Source: Laburnicola sp. R22_1 (lineage: Eukaryota; Ascomycota; Dothideomycetes; Pleosporales; Didymosphaeriaceae). Taken from it: a stretch of DNA of 64,000 nt. The stretch lies in assembly GCA_014281115.1 (NCBI GenBank), contig JACONQ010000014.1:2480001-2544000 (forward strand), written 5' to 3'. Both the position numbers and the translations under genes were made by a program. Below the pieces are notes generated by a model. It was not told where the DNA came from. It made no database searches and worked only from the letters and a program-made list of their open reading frames with translations. Below are positions 22,618 to 33,573 of this stretch, piece after piece (the stretch's first letter is position 1; every line of letters starts with the position of its first letter).

Positions 22618-23610
22618 ATCTTGAGCTATATAACCTTGGAAATTCGTGCTGGGGACTGCGACGCATGAGCTCCGAGGAGAATGAGTCGTGAACTGTCCAG
22701 CTATTCTGTCGGTATTCGTCGGTGGTCGGACATTCCGACATGGCGCGACTCTATTTGATCGTAATACGGAGCTACCTGGAACTCCTCATTGCCCCACCCA
22801 CCAGTACAAGGGCACCAGCTTCCAGTCAGCCGGGCTTGTATTATTGCCTACTTTGATGCACCCTGTCTTTTGGCGACTAATGAAATCGTAGTTTCAGAGT
22901 GAAGATGCCCACCAATCCTCCAGCACGTGGTGAGGATTCCATAACTGCTGGCAGCCTGCTGCTGCTGACGCAAGCCCACTCAAGCTTTGGGCGCCGTGCG
23001 AAACGCTTATCAGCGCCATCCCCGTAGAGAAAAAGTTCCGAGGGGGTAAGCTCTGTGCGCATGGTGGTGTGATCTCAACGGCCCATGGGCCCGTCGCATG
23101 GACTGGGAATGAGCGGGTCTGATGGTGGTCAGCCGTGTAAGCACGAGGCAGCCTCGAGCAATCGTCCCACTTAACGATGGGACGGAAAACGAGGTGGCTG
23201 GGTATTGGCTACGTAAATAGAACTGGATGACCACTATATTTCATTCCGACGTATGCGAGCCACAAACCAGCGTAGCCAACGTACCATAGCGGAGTACGGC
23301 CGCAAGTACAGCCAAAGCGTGCACGTTTTATATATAGAGTGCGCTTTTTACCTTGAAACTTGGCAGCCGTGCATGCTTCGGCCGTACTTGCGGCCGTACT
23401 CCGCTACGGTACGTATGGGTCCCTGCCTCTTTATGATTTCTCGGGCTCCGAGATTTTTCTGGCTATAGCCTTCGGACTCCGAAGCAACCTGGTACAAGAG
23501 ATGGAAAACTGCAAGTCTCATTTGCTGCGCGTAGCATGGGTATTTACTAAACGAGATCCCGTGTAGCCACACTTACCGAGACACGCACCGCCGAATAGAG
23601 TAGCTCGCAC
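22618..23610. other. intergenic with a small MITE
   Basis: The region from the SDR stop to the left LTR has no supported gene. It includes the 126-bp inverted-repeat element at 23284-23409. Confidence 0.5.
23284..23409. mobile_element. 126-bp MITE with TA target duplication
   Basis: Two ~42-base arms form an inverted repeat (left CCATAGCGGAGTACGGCCGC, right arm its complement with an A/G difference at position 4, two further A/G differences and one indel). TA flanks both ends (23282-23283 and 23410-23411), as expected for Tc1/mariner or pogo-mobilised elements. There is no ORF. The substitutions between the arms are all A/G, consistent with RIP or deamination. Confidence 0.7.
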
Positions 23611-23734
23611 TGTTAGAATCCAGCCTAGTGCCATATAGGCACGTGATTACCAGCCATGTATATATATCACTAGCCAGCTCCTTAGAGTCGGTAACCCAAT
23701 CGATTCTACACCTCATCTTTGGCACATTTCAACA
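23611..23734 (+). repeat. 5' LTR
   Basis: Begins TGTTAGAATC and ends CATTTCAACA (TG...CA ends). It is identical over 124 bases to 29541-29664. A TATATATA stretch near 23659 may serve as the TATA box. Confidence 0.93.
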
Positions 23735-23750
23735 GGTTATGAGCCCGGCA
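23735..23750 (+). other. primer binding site, initiator-tRNA half-molecule type
   Basis: Immediately after the LTR is GGTTATGAGCCCGGCA. It is complementary to the anticodon stem-loop of initiator tRNA-Met (GGGCUCAUAACC) rather than to the tRNA 3' end. Drosophila copia and yeast Ty5 prime with such an internally cleaved tRNA. Confidence 0.7.
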
Positions 23751-24285
23751 GCTTCCCGGATACTCAGCTGCCTCAGCCGAAGGATGAGAATTGCATGGAA
23801 AGTCACCAGCTTTAAGGACCCGCTGTCCCACGCACAATTGCCCTTATGACTCGATATGTATACCCCGTAATAGCCAGAGCATAGGCGATTCAAATGAGCT
23901 ATCGATCACTATTATAGGGCAATCCACCGTTAAGTTACGGTCTTCCAAAAATGGAGCCCTCATTTTCTATTCACCATCCGCCAACTCGACCAAAGAATCG
24001 CAACGGACTCGCCCATCACCTCTGCGGGCGACACTCAGGCTGACTGACGCTACTATAAGGGCGCCGAACAGACCCTGGGAACGCCGTTGACTCTGAAAAA
24101 CGGCGGGAGGTGGTTGGGATGAGCACGCCCCATGCGCCAACCCAAGCGAGCGACCAGCCTCTTCTGCCAGCCTTCTCCCCAGCACCTGAGACGACACTAC
24201 CAGCCCTCACGCCGCCTGCCAGCCATCCCAAAGAGCCGAAAGCACGGTGCTACTTAGGGTATAAGTAGCCCTTACCCCCGCTAAC

Positions 24286-24786
24286 ATGAGAAAGGAAAAG
24301 CAATCTCACCGCTATAATCTTCGAAAACGGCCTCTCCTACCACCAAAACAACGCCGCGTCCTTGATCTTGAGCGCTTTCCACGCCTTAAACACGCTCTTG
24401 ACCGCCTATACGACAAGCCAGGGCCAGAGAGCGACAACGGCAGCTGCTACAAGCCTCAGCGCGTCTCTGACTGCTCAATTTCAAGCGCTGTCTCAGAAAA
24501 CCCGCTGTCTTTAGCGAGTTCAACTGACCTTTTCGGCCTCGAAGTCCGCAGCCCTCCGCCGCCTCCGCCGCCTCCGCCACCCACTCGCCCTGAAGTACCA
24601 CTGTACGAGCGCACTATTCGTGGTCACTCCTTCTTCACACGCGCTGGAGCCGCCAAAGTCGATGCCAGAAGAGCCAAGAGAGCAGCGCTAAAAGCACGCC
24701 ACCATGGCCACTATCAGCTCAGTAGCCAGCACAGGGAGCCTCGACAAAATGATCGGGGTACTAGAGAAGCCAGCCGACTGGCCTGA
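24286..24786 (+). CDS. upstream ORF in the Copia leader, unknown
   Basis: An ATG-started ORF of 166 codons precedes and overlaps the start of gag in another frame. It is Arg/Lys-rich with RYNLRKRPLLPPKQRR near the N-terminus and a run of ten prolines around residue 90. It may be a real leader ORF, or the relic of an N-terminal gag extension, since it ends in TGA but continues in the same frame as the later gag segment. I do not recognise the protein. Confidence 0.35.
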   Translation: MRKEKQSHRYNLRKRPLLPPKQRRVLDLERFPRLKHALDRLYDKPGPESDNGSCYKPQRVSDCSISSAVSENPLSLASSTDLFGLEVRSPPPPPPPPPPTRPEVPLYERTIRGHSFFTRAGAAKVDARRAKRAALKARHHGHYQLSSQHREPRQNDRGTREASRLA

Positions 24787-25593
24787 GTGGATCCGGAAAA
24801 TGAACAACTGGCTGTCTATGAATGGTTACGGGGAGTTACTGGGACGCAACAAGACCGCGCCAGCCAGGGCACCCTGACTGCCCTTGAATACCGCCAGATC
24901 TACGACAACTGGCTATCAAAGCAGGAGCGTGGCTGCGCAATCGTGACGAATAGGTGTGGGTGGAACGCCCAGGAGGAACTGAACAAGCAGACAGCCGCCG
25001 ACCAGGCTGCTAGTGCAGAAGAAGACGCCGAAGAAGTCGTCACAACAGTGGTTAGGCTGCTGGCGACGCTAAAAAGGCGCTACCAACCTACAGGAAGTGC
25101 TGTTTTTCAACAGCTGGATCTCAACTACACGTCGCTGACCTTGGGCGGTTGCAAGGGCGTCTCTGACTTCGCAGAACGCCTTCGAAAGGCGCGCAATGAG
25201 CTTCAAGCCCTAGACGCCACCTGCCAGATCACCGAGCCCCACTTTGTCAACCGCTTCCTTAGCGGCCTGGGCCCCGAATTCGCAGTGTTCCTGACGTCGT
25301 TTTACCAGACTCACCAGCTTATCCCCACGCGAAACGATGCGGGCGAGATAATCACCAAGGCAGTCACCTTTGATGAGGCAGTAATAGCCGCTGAAAAGGA
25401 GGAGCAGGCACAGAAGATGGCCAACCAAACTAGCGTTGCGTTAGTGACAATGAAGGGGAAGGGTGCTGCGACGCGCGAGCGCAGGCAGTGTTCAAAGTGT
25501 GGAAAGCTGGGTCACACTATTGAGGTGTGTTTTGAGCTGCACCCGGAGCTGCGCAAACAGTACAGCGAGCGGAGGAGGAAGAGGAGCAGCTAA
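24704..25593 (+). pseudogene. gag: Copia gag, frame-broken
   Basis: From ATG 24704 the frame gives ADWPEWIRKMNNWLSMNGYG, the usual Copia Gag N-terminus, and stops at TGA ~24874. The Gag homology continues in the -1 frame (LTALEYRQIYDNWLSKQ) to 25593, through a UBN2-like capsid region and a CCHC zinc knuckle (CSKCGKLGHTIEVC). The frame change at ~24870, beside a CCC run, could be a one-base loss or a sequencing undercall. Gag forms the virus-like particle and binds the element RNA. Confidence 0.8.
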
Positions 25594-28500
25594 AGCTGAA
25601 CCTGAACAACCGCGACGACGCAATAAACCCCGCTGTTTCCGCCGCTGCTTCCGCCGCGCCACTGGCAGCTCTAGGATGGACGGGCCCAAGGATTGTTGAA
25701 GTGGAGGATGAGCGACCCTGGGAGCCGCCAGCCGGCATCGGGCACATGAGCTTCGTGTCAATGGGCGTCGATAGCGTGTTGAAAGGGCCTTGGGCTGCGC
25801 CCGCGCTGTTGCAGGCCCGCGAGGGCTTCCTTAAGTTCAATTGGATTCTGGATACCGGTTGCAACCAGCACTGTTGCAATACAAAGGGTTACTTTGACCC
25901 AGCAAGCCTGCGCCCCTACCAGGGTGCCGCTATACAAGGCCTGTCCCAGGCCTCGAAACCACAGGCTATTGGTACAGCCCGAATCCCCTGCCGAGTTGGT
26001 GATAAGCTGGTCTGGCTTATCTTAAAGGACACGCTCTACCACCCAGGTGCCATCTGCAATATTATCTCCTGGTCACAACTTAAGAAGGGCGGAGCGGATC
26101 TGCAGGTCACCCGGGCGGGCTTTGCCATTAGCACGCCTTCCGGGCCTATCAATGCCGATGAGCAGCATGGACTGTACTTCTTCCGCCTCTGGAGAGATAG
26201 CGCTCTCTGGAAGGAAACCTTGGGCATGGCCCTGCCAGCCTACGCGATTGAGGAGAGCTGACTAGGACCCTGGCACGAGCGCATGGCTCACCTGGGTGAA
26301 GACGCCCTAAAGAACCTCGCCAAGATGTCAACAGGCATGCGACCGGTGCCAAAAGCCTGCCTTTGCGCTCCCTGTATAAAGGCACGACTGCGCGAAAATC
26401 CGCACAACAAACCAAGCGTCCGCGGCGCGTACCCACTGGAATTCTTGCACGTTGATATCGCGGGGCCTTTCCCAATTACAGGGCATAATCAAGCAACTTA
26501 CTGGGTTGGGTTAGTGGATGACTTCACTGGTATTACTGAGGTGGTACCTGTACGGACAAAAGACGAGCTGCCTGACGCTGTCTTTGCGTTTATCAACGCC
26601 CTGGAGCGCCCAGAGCGTCGCTGTCACCGGATTCGGTTGGACCAAGCGGGCGAAAATTCGTCCACAAGGTTCATTGAGGAGTGCGCCAGTAGGGGCATTG
26701 TGCTGGAATTCACTGCTACCGATCAGCACCAGCAAAATGGGGTGGCAGAAGTCACCAACCGCATTATACTGGAGAGGACTCACGCCGTCTTAGTAGACTC
26801 TGGGTTGCCCGGCATGTACTGGCCCTTTATTGTCCAGTCAGTTGCCTACCTGCGCAATAGGAGCCCCCATGGTCGACATGGAAAGACGCCCTATGAAGGC
26901 TGGTATGGCGACAAACCAGACTTAGCCCACATTCGTAAACTCGGTTGCCGCTGTTGGGCTTATAAGACCGGCCACAGGCGGAAGCTCGCTGATGATAAGG
27001 CGGTTCCATGCCGTCTGCTAGGCTACTCGGGCAGCCGAATCTACGTGTTATTGCGAGATGATGGTACTGTCATTCGCTCATCGAACGTTGTCTTCAATGA
27101 GGTGTTTAGCACCCGGCAGGACTATGAGTCACTGCACCTAGAGCCCGCTGAGGGCCAGCCCGCTGAGGGCCATGATCGGCCTGCTGAAGGCCCTACTCTG
27201 CCCGCTGAGGGCACTGCGCCTCCCCAGCGACGAGGGAGACCGCCGCTGAGGCGCGTACATAAGGAACCGTCGCAGCCTGTTGAGGCGGACGAGCTGTCAA
27301 TAGGGGGAGATGCCATGCTGGAGGAGCCGGTATTGCCAGCCCGCACGCCACTTGAAGACGCCGAGTCGATCGCTAACCCTACTCCGCTAACAACGCCGCC
27401 GTCATCCCCATCGCTGCCCCCAACCGTCAACGACGACCGACTGGATAACCACCCTGAGCTCCGAGTCTCTAGTCGCGCCAACAAGGGCACCCTGGACCCA
27501 AGTCAAGTACAACACTACGGGCGCAATGTTGACGGCAGGTATAACCTGGTGTTCGCCCTTATGGGCGCCTGTTTGCTAGCAGCGGACCTGTGTGAGCCCA
27601 AGAACCCCGAGAAGCGCGCAAAGATCCCCAATGGTTGCGCTGGTTTGAGGCGATGAAGCAGGAGTTTCGGTCACTAGAAGTTAACAAGACATGGACGTTA
27701 GTCCCTAGGCCAGGAACCGACGCGTACTTGGTGCCAAATGGGTGTATAAGCTGAAGACCGGGCCAAACGGCGAGATCCTTCGCTATAAGGCTCGCTGGGT
27801 TGTCCAAGGTTTCCGCCAGGAGCAGGGCATTGATTTCAATGAGACCTTTGCCTCAGTGGTCAAACCAATGAGCTACAAGGCCCTATTTGCCATTGCTGCC
27901 GCCTTGGACCTGGAGATTCACCAAATGGACGTCAAAACAGCCTTCCTCTACGGTACTGTCGACGAGGAGATCTATGTGGAGCAGCCAGAAGGGATGGATG
28001 ACGGCTCGGGTAGGGTGTGCAAATTGAACAAGGCACTGTATGGGCTAAAACAGTCACCACGAATCTGGTACAACACGCTGTCAGTCTTTCTTAACGAGCA
28101 AGGTTTCAAGCCGCTCGTGGCTGATTTGGGGGTGTTTGTTAAGGATGGGATATTTATCGCTATTTACGTCGACGACCTGCTCATTGCTGGCCCCGATCTT
28201 GCCGGTATTAATCAACTGAAAGTCGCACTTACCAGGCGGTTCGAAATGAGCGATTTGGGGGAGTGTCACTACTACTTAGGCATGGAGATCCGAAGGGACC
28301 GCCGAAACCGCGCTATACGCCTGGGTCAACGGGCATACGTGCAAAAGATCCTGGGGGAGTTTGATTTTCTATCCTGTAATGAAAAGGTTAGCACGCCAAT
28401 GGACACATCACGACTGGAACCACCACCGCCAAATCACGAGGCCGCAGCCGACAAGCGACAATGGTTCCAAAAGGCCATCGGATCACTCATGTACCTTATG

Positions 28501-29133
28501 ATGGGCACCCGACCGGACATCGCCTACGCGGTATCCTGCCTAAGTCGATTCATGAGCAACCCGACAAGCGCACACATCACGGCAGTCAAGAGGGTATTTA
28601 GGTACCTTACGGGTACGCAAGAGCTAGAGTTAGTATTCAAGGGGCCACTGCAACCTTTAAGAGGGTACACAGATGCTGATTGGGCGGGCGATACTACTAC
28701 CCGCCGCTCTACTTCAGGATACGTGTTCAATCTTGGGAGCGGCGCCCTTAGCTGGTCGTCCAAAAGGCAACCAACTGTGGCCTTGTCTTCCTGTGAGGCA
28801 GAGTATATGGGGCAAACACAAGCCGTCAAGGAAGCCATTTGGTTGAAGCGATTGCTCGAAGAGCTGCTGGGTCACGGCGATGAACCGGTTACCACCATCA
28901 TCTTCGGTGACAATCAGGGAGCTTTAGCGCTGGCTAAAAACCCGCAGTTTCACGCCCGAACAAAGCACATTGACACGCAATGGCACTTTGTTAGGGAGCA
29001 GCAAGCCGAAGGCACTGTGGACCTCCAATACGTCCCCACTTCTCAACAGGTGGCAGACGGGCTCACTAAGCCCTTACCGAAGCCTGCTTTTCTGCAGTTC
29101 CGGCGGGCTCTTGGATTAGAACCTCGGGGTTAA
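25524..29133 (+). pseudogene. pol: Copia pol (PR-IN-RT-RNaseH), interrupted
   Basis: Pol begins in the -1 frame relative to the end of gag, overlapping it by ~70 bases. In order: protease with LDTGCNQ (~25848); a TGA stop at 26259-26261 in front of the integrase zinc region (WHERMAHLG ... CAPCIKAR); integrase catalytic acidic residues in HVDIAGPF, RLDQAGENS and NGVAE; a Pro-rich linker with PAEG repeats (~27145-27215); a frame change near 27605; another near 27723; reverse transcriptase with the YVDDLL catalytic site (~28168); and RNase H with TDADWAGD, SCEAEYM and DNQGALALAKN. The final ORF ends in TAA at 29133. The catalytic residues are kept, so the breaks are recent or artefactual. Confidence 0.85.
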
Positions 29134-29531
29134 CCTCGGTCCGTGAAGTTTGGGCCCCTCACCACAGCATCCTCACCTTAATGCACCAACCATCACGTCA
29201 TCATCGCGCCGAATCACCCAGTGACACCTAACCGGCGTCACCACTGCAAGGGCACAAGGCACTGAGCAAGGGGTATGGACTCAGGTCAATGACTCAGCTC
29301 TGACCAGCAACACGTCAGCAGAAACACCACGACAAAGGGTCCTGTCATATAACCCGGGGACGACATGAGACACGATTGCGCCCGCACGCATCCAAAGTGC
29401 CGGAAAAATTTTTGGAGACCGCATTTTCGTATGGGAAAACTCATGAGGATGAGCTGAGTTGGCCCCACTAACCCCAGGGGCTCAGTACCTGGGGGAGTCG
29501 ATCCGGGGCCCTGTGCTACGATTAAGTTACC

Positions 29532-29540
29532 GAGGGGGAG
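29532..29540 (+). other. polypurine tract
   Basis: GAGGGGGAG directly abuts the 3' LTR, the standard position of the plus-strand primer for reverse transcription. Confidence 0.75.
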
Positions 29541-29664
29541 TGTTAGAATCCAGCCTAGTGCCATATAGGCACGTGATTACCAGCCATGTATATATATCAC
29601 TAGCCAGCTCCTTAGAGTCGGTAACCCAATCGATTCTACACCTCATCTTTGGCACATTTCAACA
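29541..29664 (+). repeat. 3' LTR
   Basis: Base-for-base identical to the 5' LTR at 23611-23734, and followed by the CGCAC target duplication. Confidence 0.93.
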
Positions 29665-29797
29665 CGCACGAATGCAAGGGAGAAGAATGAAAGACCAGAT
29701 GCTGGCAGCCTTTCGCATGCAGCTCAACCTTCGAGCATCCTCTCGCTCACGGTCCATATTCTCCAAGGCTTCAGACACCTGAAGCGTATTGACAAAA

Positions 29798-31119
29798 ATG
29801 GCTCCCCAGATGGCTGGCGTGGCTGAATCAACTCAGCAGATGCCCCCGCTGCCACCAAATCCTACAGGAGTCGCTGTCCTAGCAACGTCCTTTGTTGGCA
29901 TTTTTATCGACCTCGTCGTGATCGGGCTAAGATTGTGGTCTCGTAAAATCAAGAGGATGAGACTGAATGCTGGCGACTATCTTATTATTGCAGCTTGGGT
30001 ACGTTCCCGCGCCATCGCGCTCTAGATTCTCGCACTAACATCTACTCAGATCTTCGCCTTCGCAGATGCGCTGAGGAAAATATGGGGTATGAGCCGCCGT
30101 CACGACAACTCGGACTGTGAGAAGCTCACAATCTTGAACAGCATACAAATGGGGCGTCGGCCTACACATGTGGGAGCTTCTCGAGAGCGACCCGACTCAT
30201 CTCATGGACGCCGGAGCCATTACGTTCGCCGGCTATCCTATCTGGCTTATTTGCATATCATGCATTAAGCTCTCCATCCTCGTCGCCTATACCGAGTTCT
30301 TCTTCTGCCTGACGTGGTTCATGCGCTGCGTATACGTTACCATGGCGCTTTGCGTCATATTCTTCGTAGGCTTTACCATCGCTACTTTCCTTCAATGCAC
30401 GCCTATCCAGTTCAACTGGGACCCTTCAGTACCTGGAGGTCACTGTGTAATGGAAAGAAAGGACGGCTTCTATTTGGTTGGTGGATGCAATCTGTTCCTC
30501 GACGTTGTTATCGTACTACTGCCACTACCTGTGGTATGGACACTGAGCATCTCCAAGTTGAAGAAGCTTGCCGTAAGTGCCATGTTCGGGTTAGGATTCG
30601 TGTAAGTACTCCCCCAACACGAATATTTACATGCAGGACTAACTAGTAGCTAGAATTGTCATCATCGTAGGCCTACGCTTCCACCTTATGAAACTGCAAA
30701 ACGACGAGGACTTCCTCCACGACGGTGAAATTGCCGGAATCTACAACTCGATGGAAATCTACCTAGGCATGATTTCTGCCTGCCTTCCCTTTCTCTCGCC
30801 CTCGATAGCTAGAATGGGCAGCAGCTTCTCCGAATCGCGAATCCGCCTGTACCTCCAATCCGTCACTGGAGGCAGCGAAGAGCGCAAGTCGAGCGATGCG
30901 CGAAGTTCGGAGGCAGACTCTGTGGAGTTCGTGGATGGTAGGAAGAGGTCGCCGAAGGACCCGTATGCGGTATCAGTGGTTGACAGAGATGAGGAGTACG
31001 CGGTGTGTGGGAGAGGCGATGAATTTGTGACTGTTCCGGAGCAATGGCCCTCCGATGGGAAGCCGAGGAGGAATTGGGAGACTGTGCATGCGAATGATTT
31101 GGCGCGGGGGGAGAAGTGA
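29798..31119 (+). CDS. SAT4/rhodopsin-like fungal seven-helix membrane protein
   Basis: Four exons, 29798-29998, 30050-30086 (37-nt microexon), 30142-30601 and 30654-31119, encode 387 aa. Seven hydrophobic segments fall within residues ~25-285, including GVAVLATSFVGIFIDLVVIG, the WLICISCIKLSILVAY helix and the Cys-containing loop TFLQCTPIQFNWDP typical of the fungal rhodopsin-like domain (SAT4 family). The last ~100 residues are a hydrophilic Ser/Asp/Arg-rich tail. These proteins are not opsins: there is no retinal Lys context. They are frequent in secondary-metabolite clusters, where their role is mostly unknown. It is followed by the O-methyltransferase and PKS on the same strand. The Copia insertion lies 133 bp upstream of the ATG and may alter expression. 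Confidence 0.87.
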
Positions 31120-32159
31120 ACCGTCTAGGGAACGATTATGAGCATTAGAATCACGCAAACAACTCAATCATAGACTGCATTAGTGACCAATCGTCGTAGT
31201 ACGTTGCCGCTTGGCCTGGATTGCCCGGTGGTCAGTCAGGAAAAGAAACATCGCAGACATTTTGGTATACGGTACAACGCTGTAAGGGAAAGCTGTCTAG
31301 CGTTACTATATATAACTACTGCTAAGACAGCAAAGGTTAGCTGCGGGAGCGGCACTATTGAATTTCTTCTAGGAAAGGACCTGCGCACCGTTCGCTGACA
31401 ATACATGGTCTTATTGCGGCAATTGATTGGGCACATAGTGCTGTAGGATTCGTAATCCTCGTACCATGTAATATGTACCTAAGGTATGCCTCCTGTGATA
31501 TGATTGCCGCAGTTACACTCAGCCTCAGTCATACGACTAGTTCATCTGGTATCGCCTTGGGGGATGAGAGCGTACAGCTCGGACGAGAGCAAAGCTGAAC
31601 TGCAAGGGAGTTGGCACACAATCAGCGCATTCGTATATTAGGTCTGGAAAACGAGACCACATTCCCCTGTTGGTTTAGGGCCTAGACGTGCCTGCGGGTA
31701 TACTAATTAGCCCCCAGACGGCTGCAGGATGAGTTCGCGTTGCACGCGCTTATCGATCGGAGTTGAGCCTGGATACGGTGTGCGGTTGTACGCAATAAGT
31801 AATCACGACCTGACGTCCTGACAAGCATTTTAGGCGTTCTTGTTCAACGGTTGGCTGCTGATAACACGGTCTGAAATTATTGCCCGTCGGACAGTTCGAA
31901 CTCTGCCTTGTGGCTTGCATCAACAATACCTTGCAACACGAACACTAAATTTGGTGAGCTGGATCGGTGTCGGGATCCTCGCTGCGGGCTGCCGGCTGCC
32001 GGCATTTGCCGAGGTCCAAGGGCTTACGGTTCACCGGACGGTAAAAGAGGAATACGACTGTAATATTACAGAACGTTTTCATTAGTCAAATCTGAAGCTG
32101 GCATCTTAAGGATGAGAGGAAATGTGCAATTGAGATCTTTTCATTTGCACTCATCTACC
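31120..32159. other. intergenic
   Basis: About 1 kb upstream of the O-methyltransferase. No gene is supported. A short palindrome (aggattcgtaatcct) is at ~31446-31460 and a duplicated gccggct unit lies near 31988-31998. Confidence 0.45.
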
Positions 32160-33573
32160 ATGGCGACTCACGAAAGAACGAGGCTACTGGATCTTGCGAG
32201 GCGTATCACTGCTATAACAGAAGATATTACCAAACAGTTGGAAGAGGCCGAAATACCGGAGCCAGACTTTTCGACCACTTCTTCAGAAGTGCCTGCCACA
32301 CCAGCATACAATTCTCTGCGGGACTCCCTGAACGACGCTACCCAGGACCTCTTACTCTTGGTCAATGGGCCACGGAGCCACGCGCGACAGTTTTTCTGCA
32401 CTCACCATGACCTAGCTGCCTATCAGATCGCGTTTGAATACGGGATCTTTGGAGTTGTGCCGGAAGATGCTAGTATCAGCATTCAAGATCTAGCCCGGAA
32501 AGTCGGCCTCAATGAAGATGTGTTAGCGCGGACAATGTACTTCCTGAGCACACAGCGAGTCTTCAAAGAGACTAGTAAGGGTGAATTCGCACATACTCAT
32601 GGGAGCATTGTGTTTGCGAAAGAGGATGGACTTCGAGCTGCTGCAGAGTACCAACTGGATGAGTTTTTCAAAGCAGCCGGAAGTACCACTACAGCTTTAA
32701 AGAAGGGCACCAAGAGCCCTTTTGATGAGGCATTCGGAATGTCTCTGTTTCAATACTATGGCGAAAATCCGAAGTTGGGCGCCCGCTTTGCATCCGCAAT
32801 GGCTGGAATTGCTAAGTGTGAGTTATATGTCATCTTGACGATTCGGGAGATACTAATGAGAAGACGTCAGTGGACCGTCAAATCTCAGAGCTGCAGAATG
32901 GCTATCCATGGGCTCAACTTCGCGAGAAGAAAGTTGTAGACATTGGAGGAGGAAGCGGTCATGTTAGCATCTCTCTCGCTCAAGTATGTCGAGACCTCGT
33001 GTTATTCAATATAGCTGTGAGAAAACTCGCTCACCCATGCAGACATTCCCAAATCTCAATATCACTGTACAGGACGGGAATCCCACCATGTTTGCCCAAA
33101 CATCCAAGCTGGAAGCTGGGCCCGTAGGAGAGGGGCGTGTGCAGTTCATGCAACACAACTTCTTCGATGCGCAACCTATTCACGGCGCAGGAGCATATTT
33201 CCTCCGCCAAGTTACTCACAACTGGCCAGATGAAGAGTGCATCAAGATTTTCAAAGCAATTGTTCCAGCATTGGAGTCATCACCTCCGGGCACGCCGCTA
33301 CTTATCAACGACACTATCGTGCCGGAGCACGGGACAACTTCAAGATATGAAGAACATGGCTTGCGCCAAGTCGATATCATGATGCTGGTAGCTTTAGGTG
33401 CTAAACAACGCACCGAGGCCGAGTTCTCTGATCTGTTAAAGAGAGCTGATGCGCGATTGAAGGTACAGTGTCTAATACATCAGATTTTTATCTAGACTGA
33501 CGTCTTCTAGGTTCAGAAGGTTCATGCTAAGGGAACTATGGGTCTCATAGAGGCACATTTGGTGACAGCATGA
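32160..33573 (+). CDS. SAM-dependent O-methyltransferase (fungal PKS-cluster type)
   Basis: Four exons, 32160-32817, 32871-32983, 33043-33462 and 33511-33573, encode 417 aa. The N-terminal part (to ~200) is the helical dimerisation domain of plant-type O-methyltransferases; the SAM-binding motif VVDIGGGSGHVSISLA is at ~240. The catalytic area includes HNWPDEECIKIF, with the His expected to act as base, and the downstream LINDTIVPE. Another in-frame ATG lies 48 bases upstream (32112); I prefer 32160 because of the ACC context and family length. The product is cytosolic. It stands 499 bp before the HR-PKS on the same strand and most likely methylates a hydroxyl of the polyketide. Confidence 0.87.

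Larger units (their letters stand above)
23611..29664 (+). mobile_element. full-length Ty1/Copia LTR retrotransposon
   Basis: The 6054-bp element is bounded by two identical 124-bp LTRs and the 5-bp target duplication CGCAC (23606-23610 and 29665-29669). The order is LTR, primer binding site, gag, protease, integrase, reverse transcriptase, RNase H, purine tract, LTR; integrase before RT defines the Copia superfamily. LTR identity shows a very recent insertion. It landed between the SDR and the SAT4 gene of the accessory region, 133 bp upstream of the SAT4 start codon. Gag and pol are interrupted by several frame changes and a TGA, so this copy probably cannot move by itself. Confidence 0.93.

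Noticed and set aside
25463..25879. Alternative ORFs around the gag/pol junction on both strands
   Set aside because: They lie in other frames of the Copia element and show no homology.
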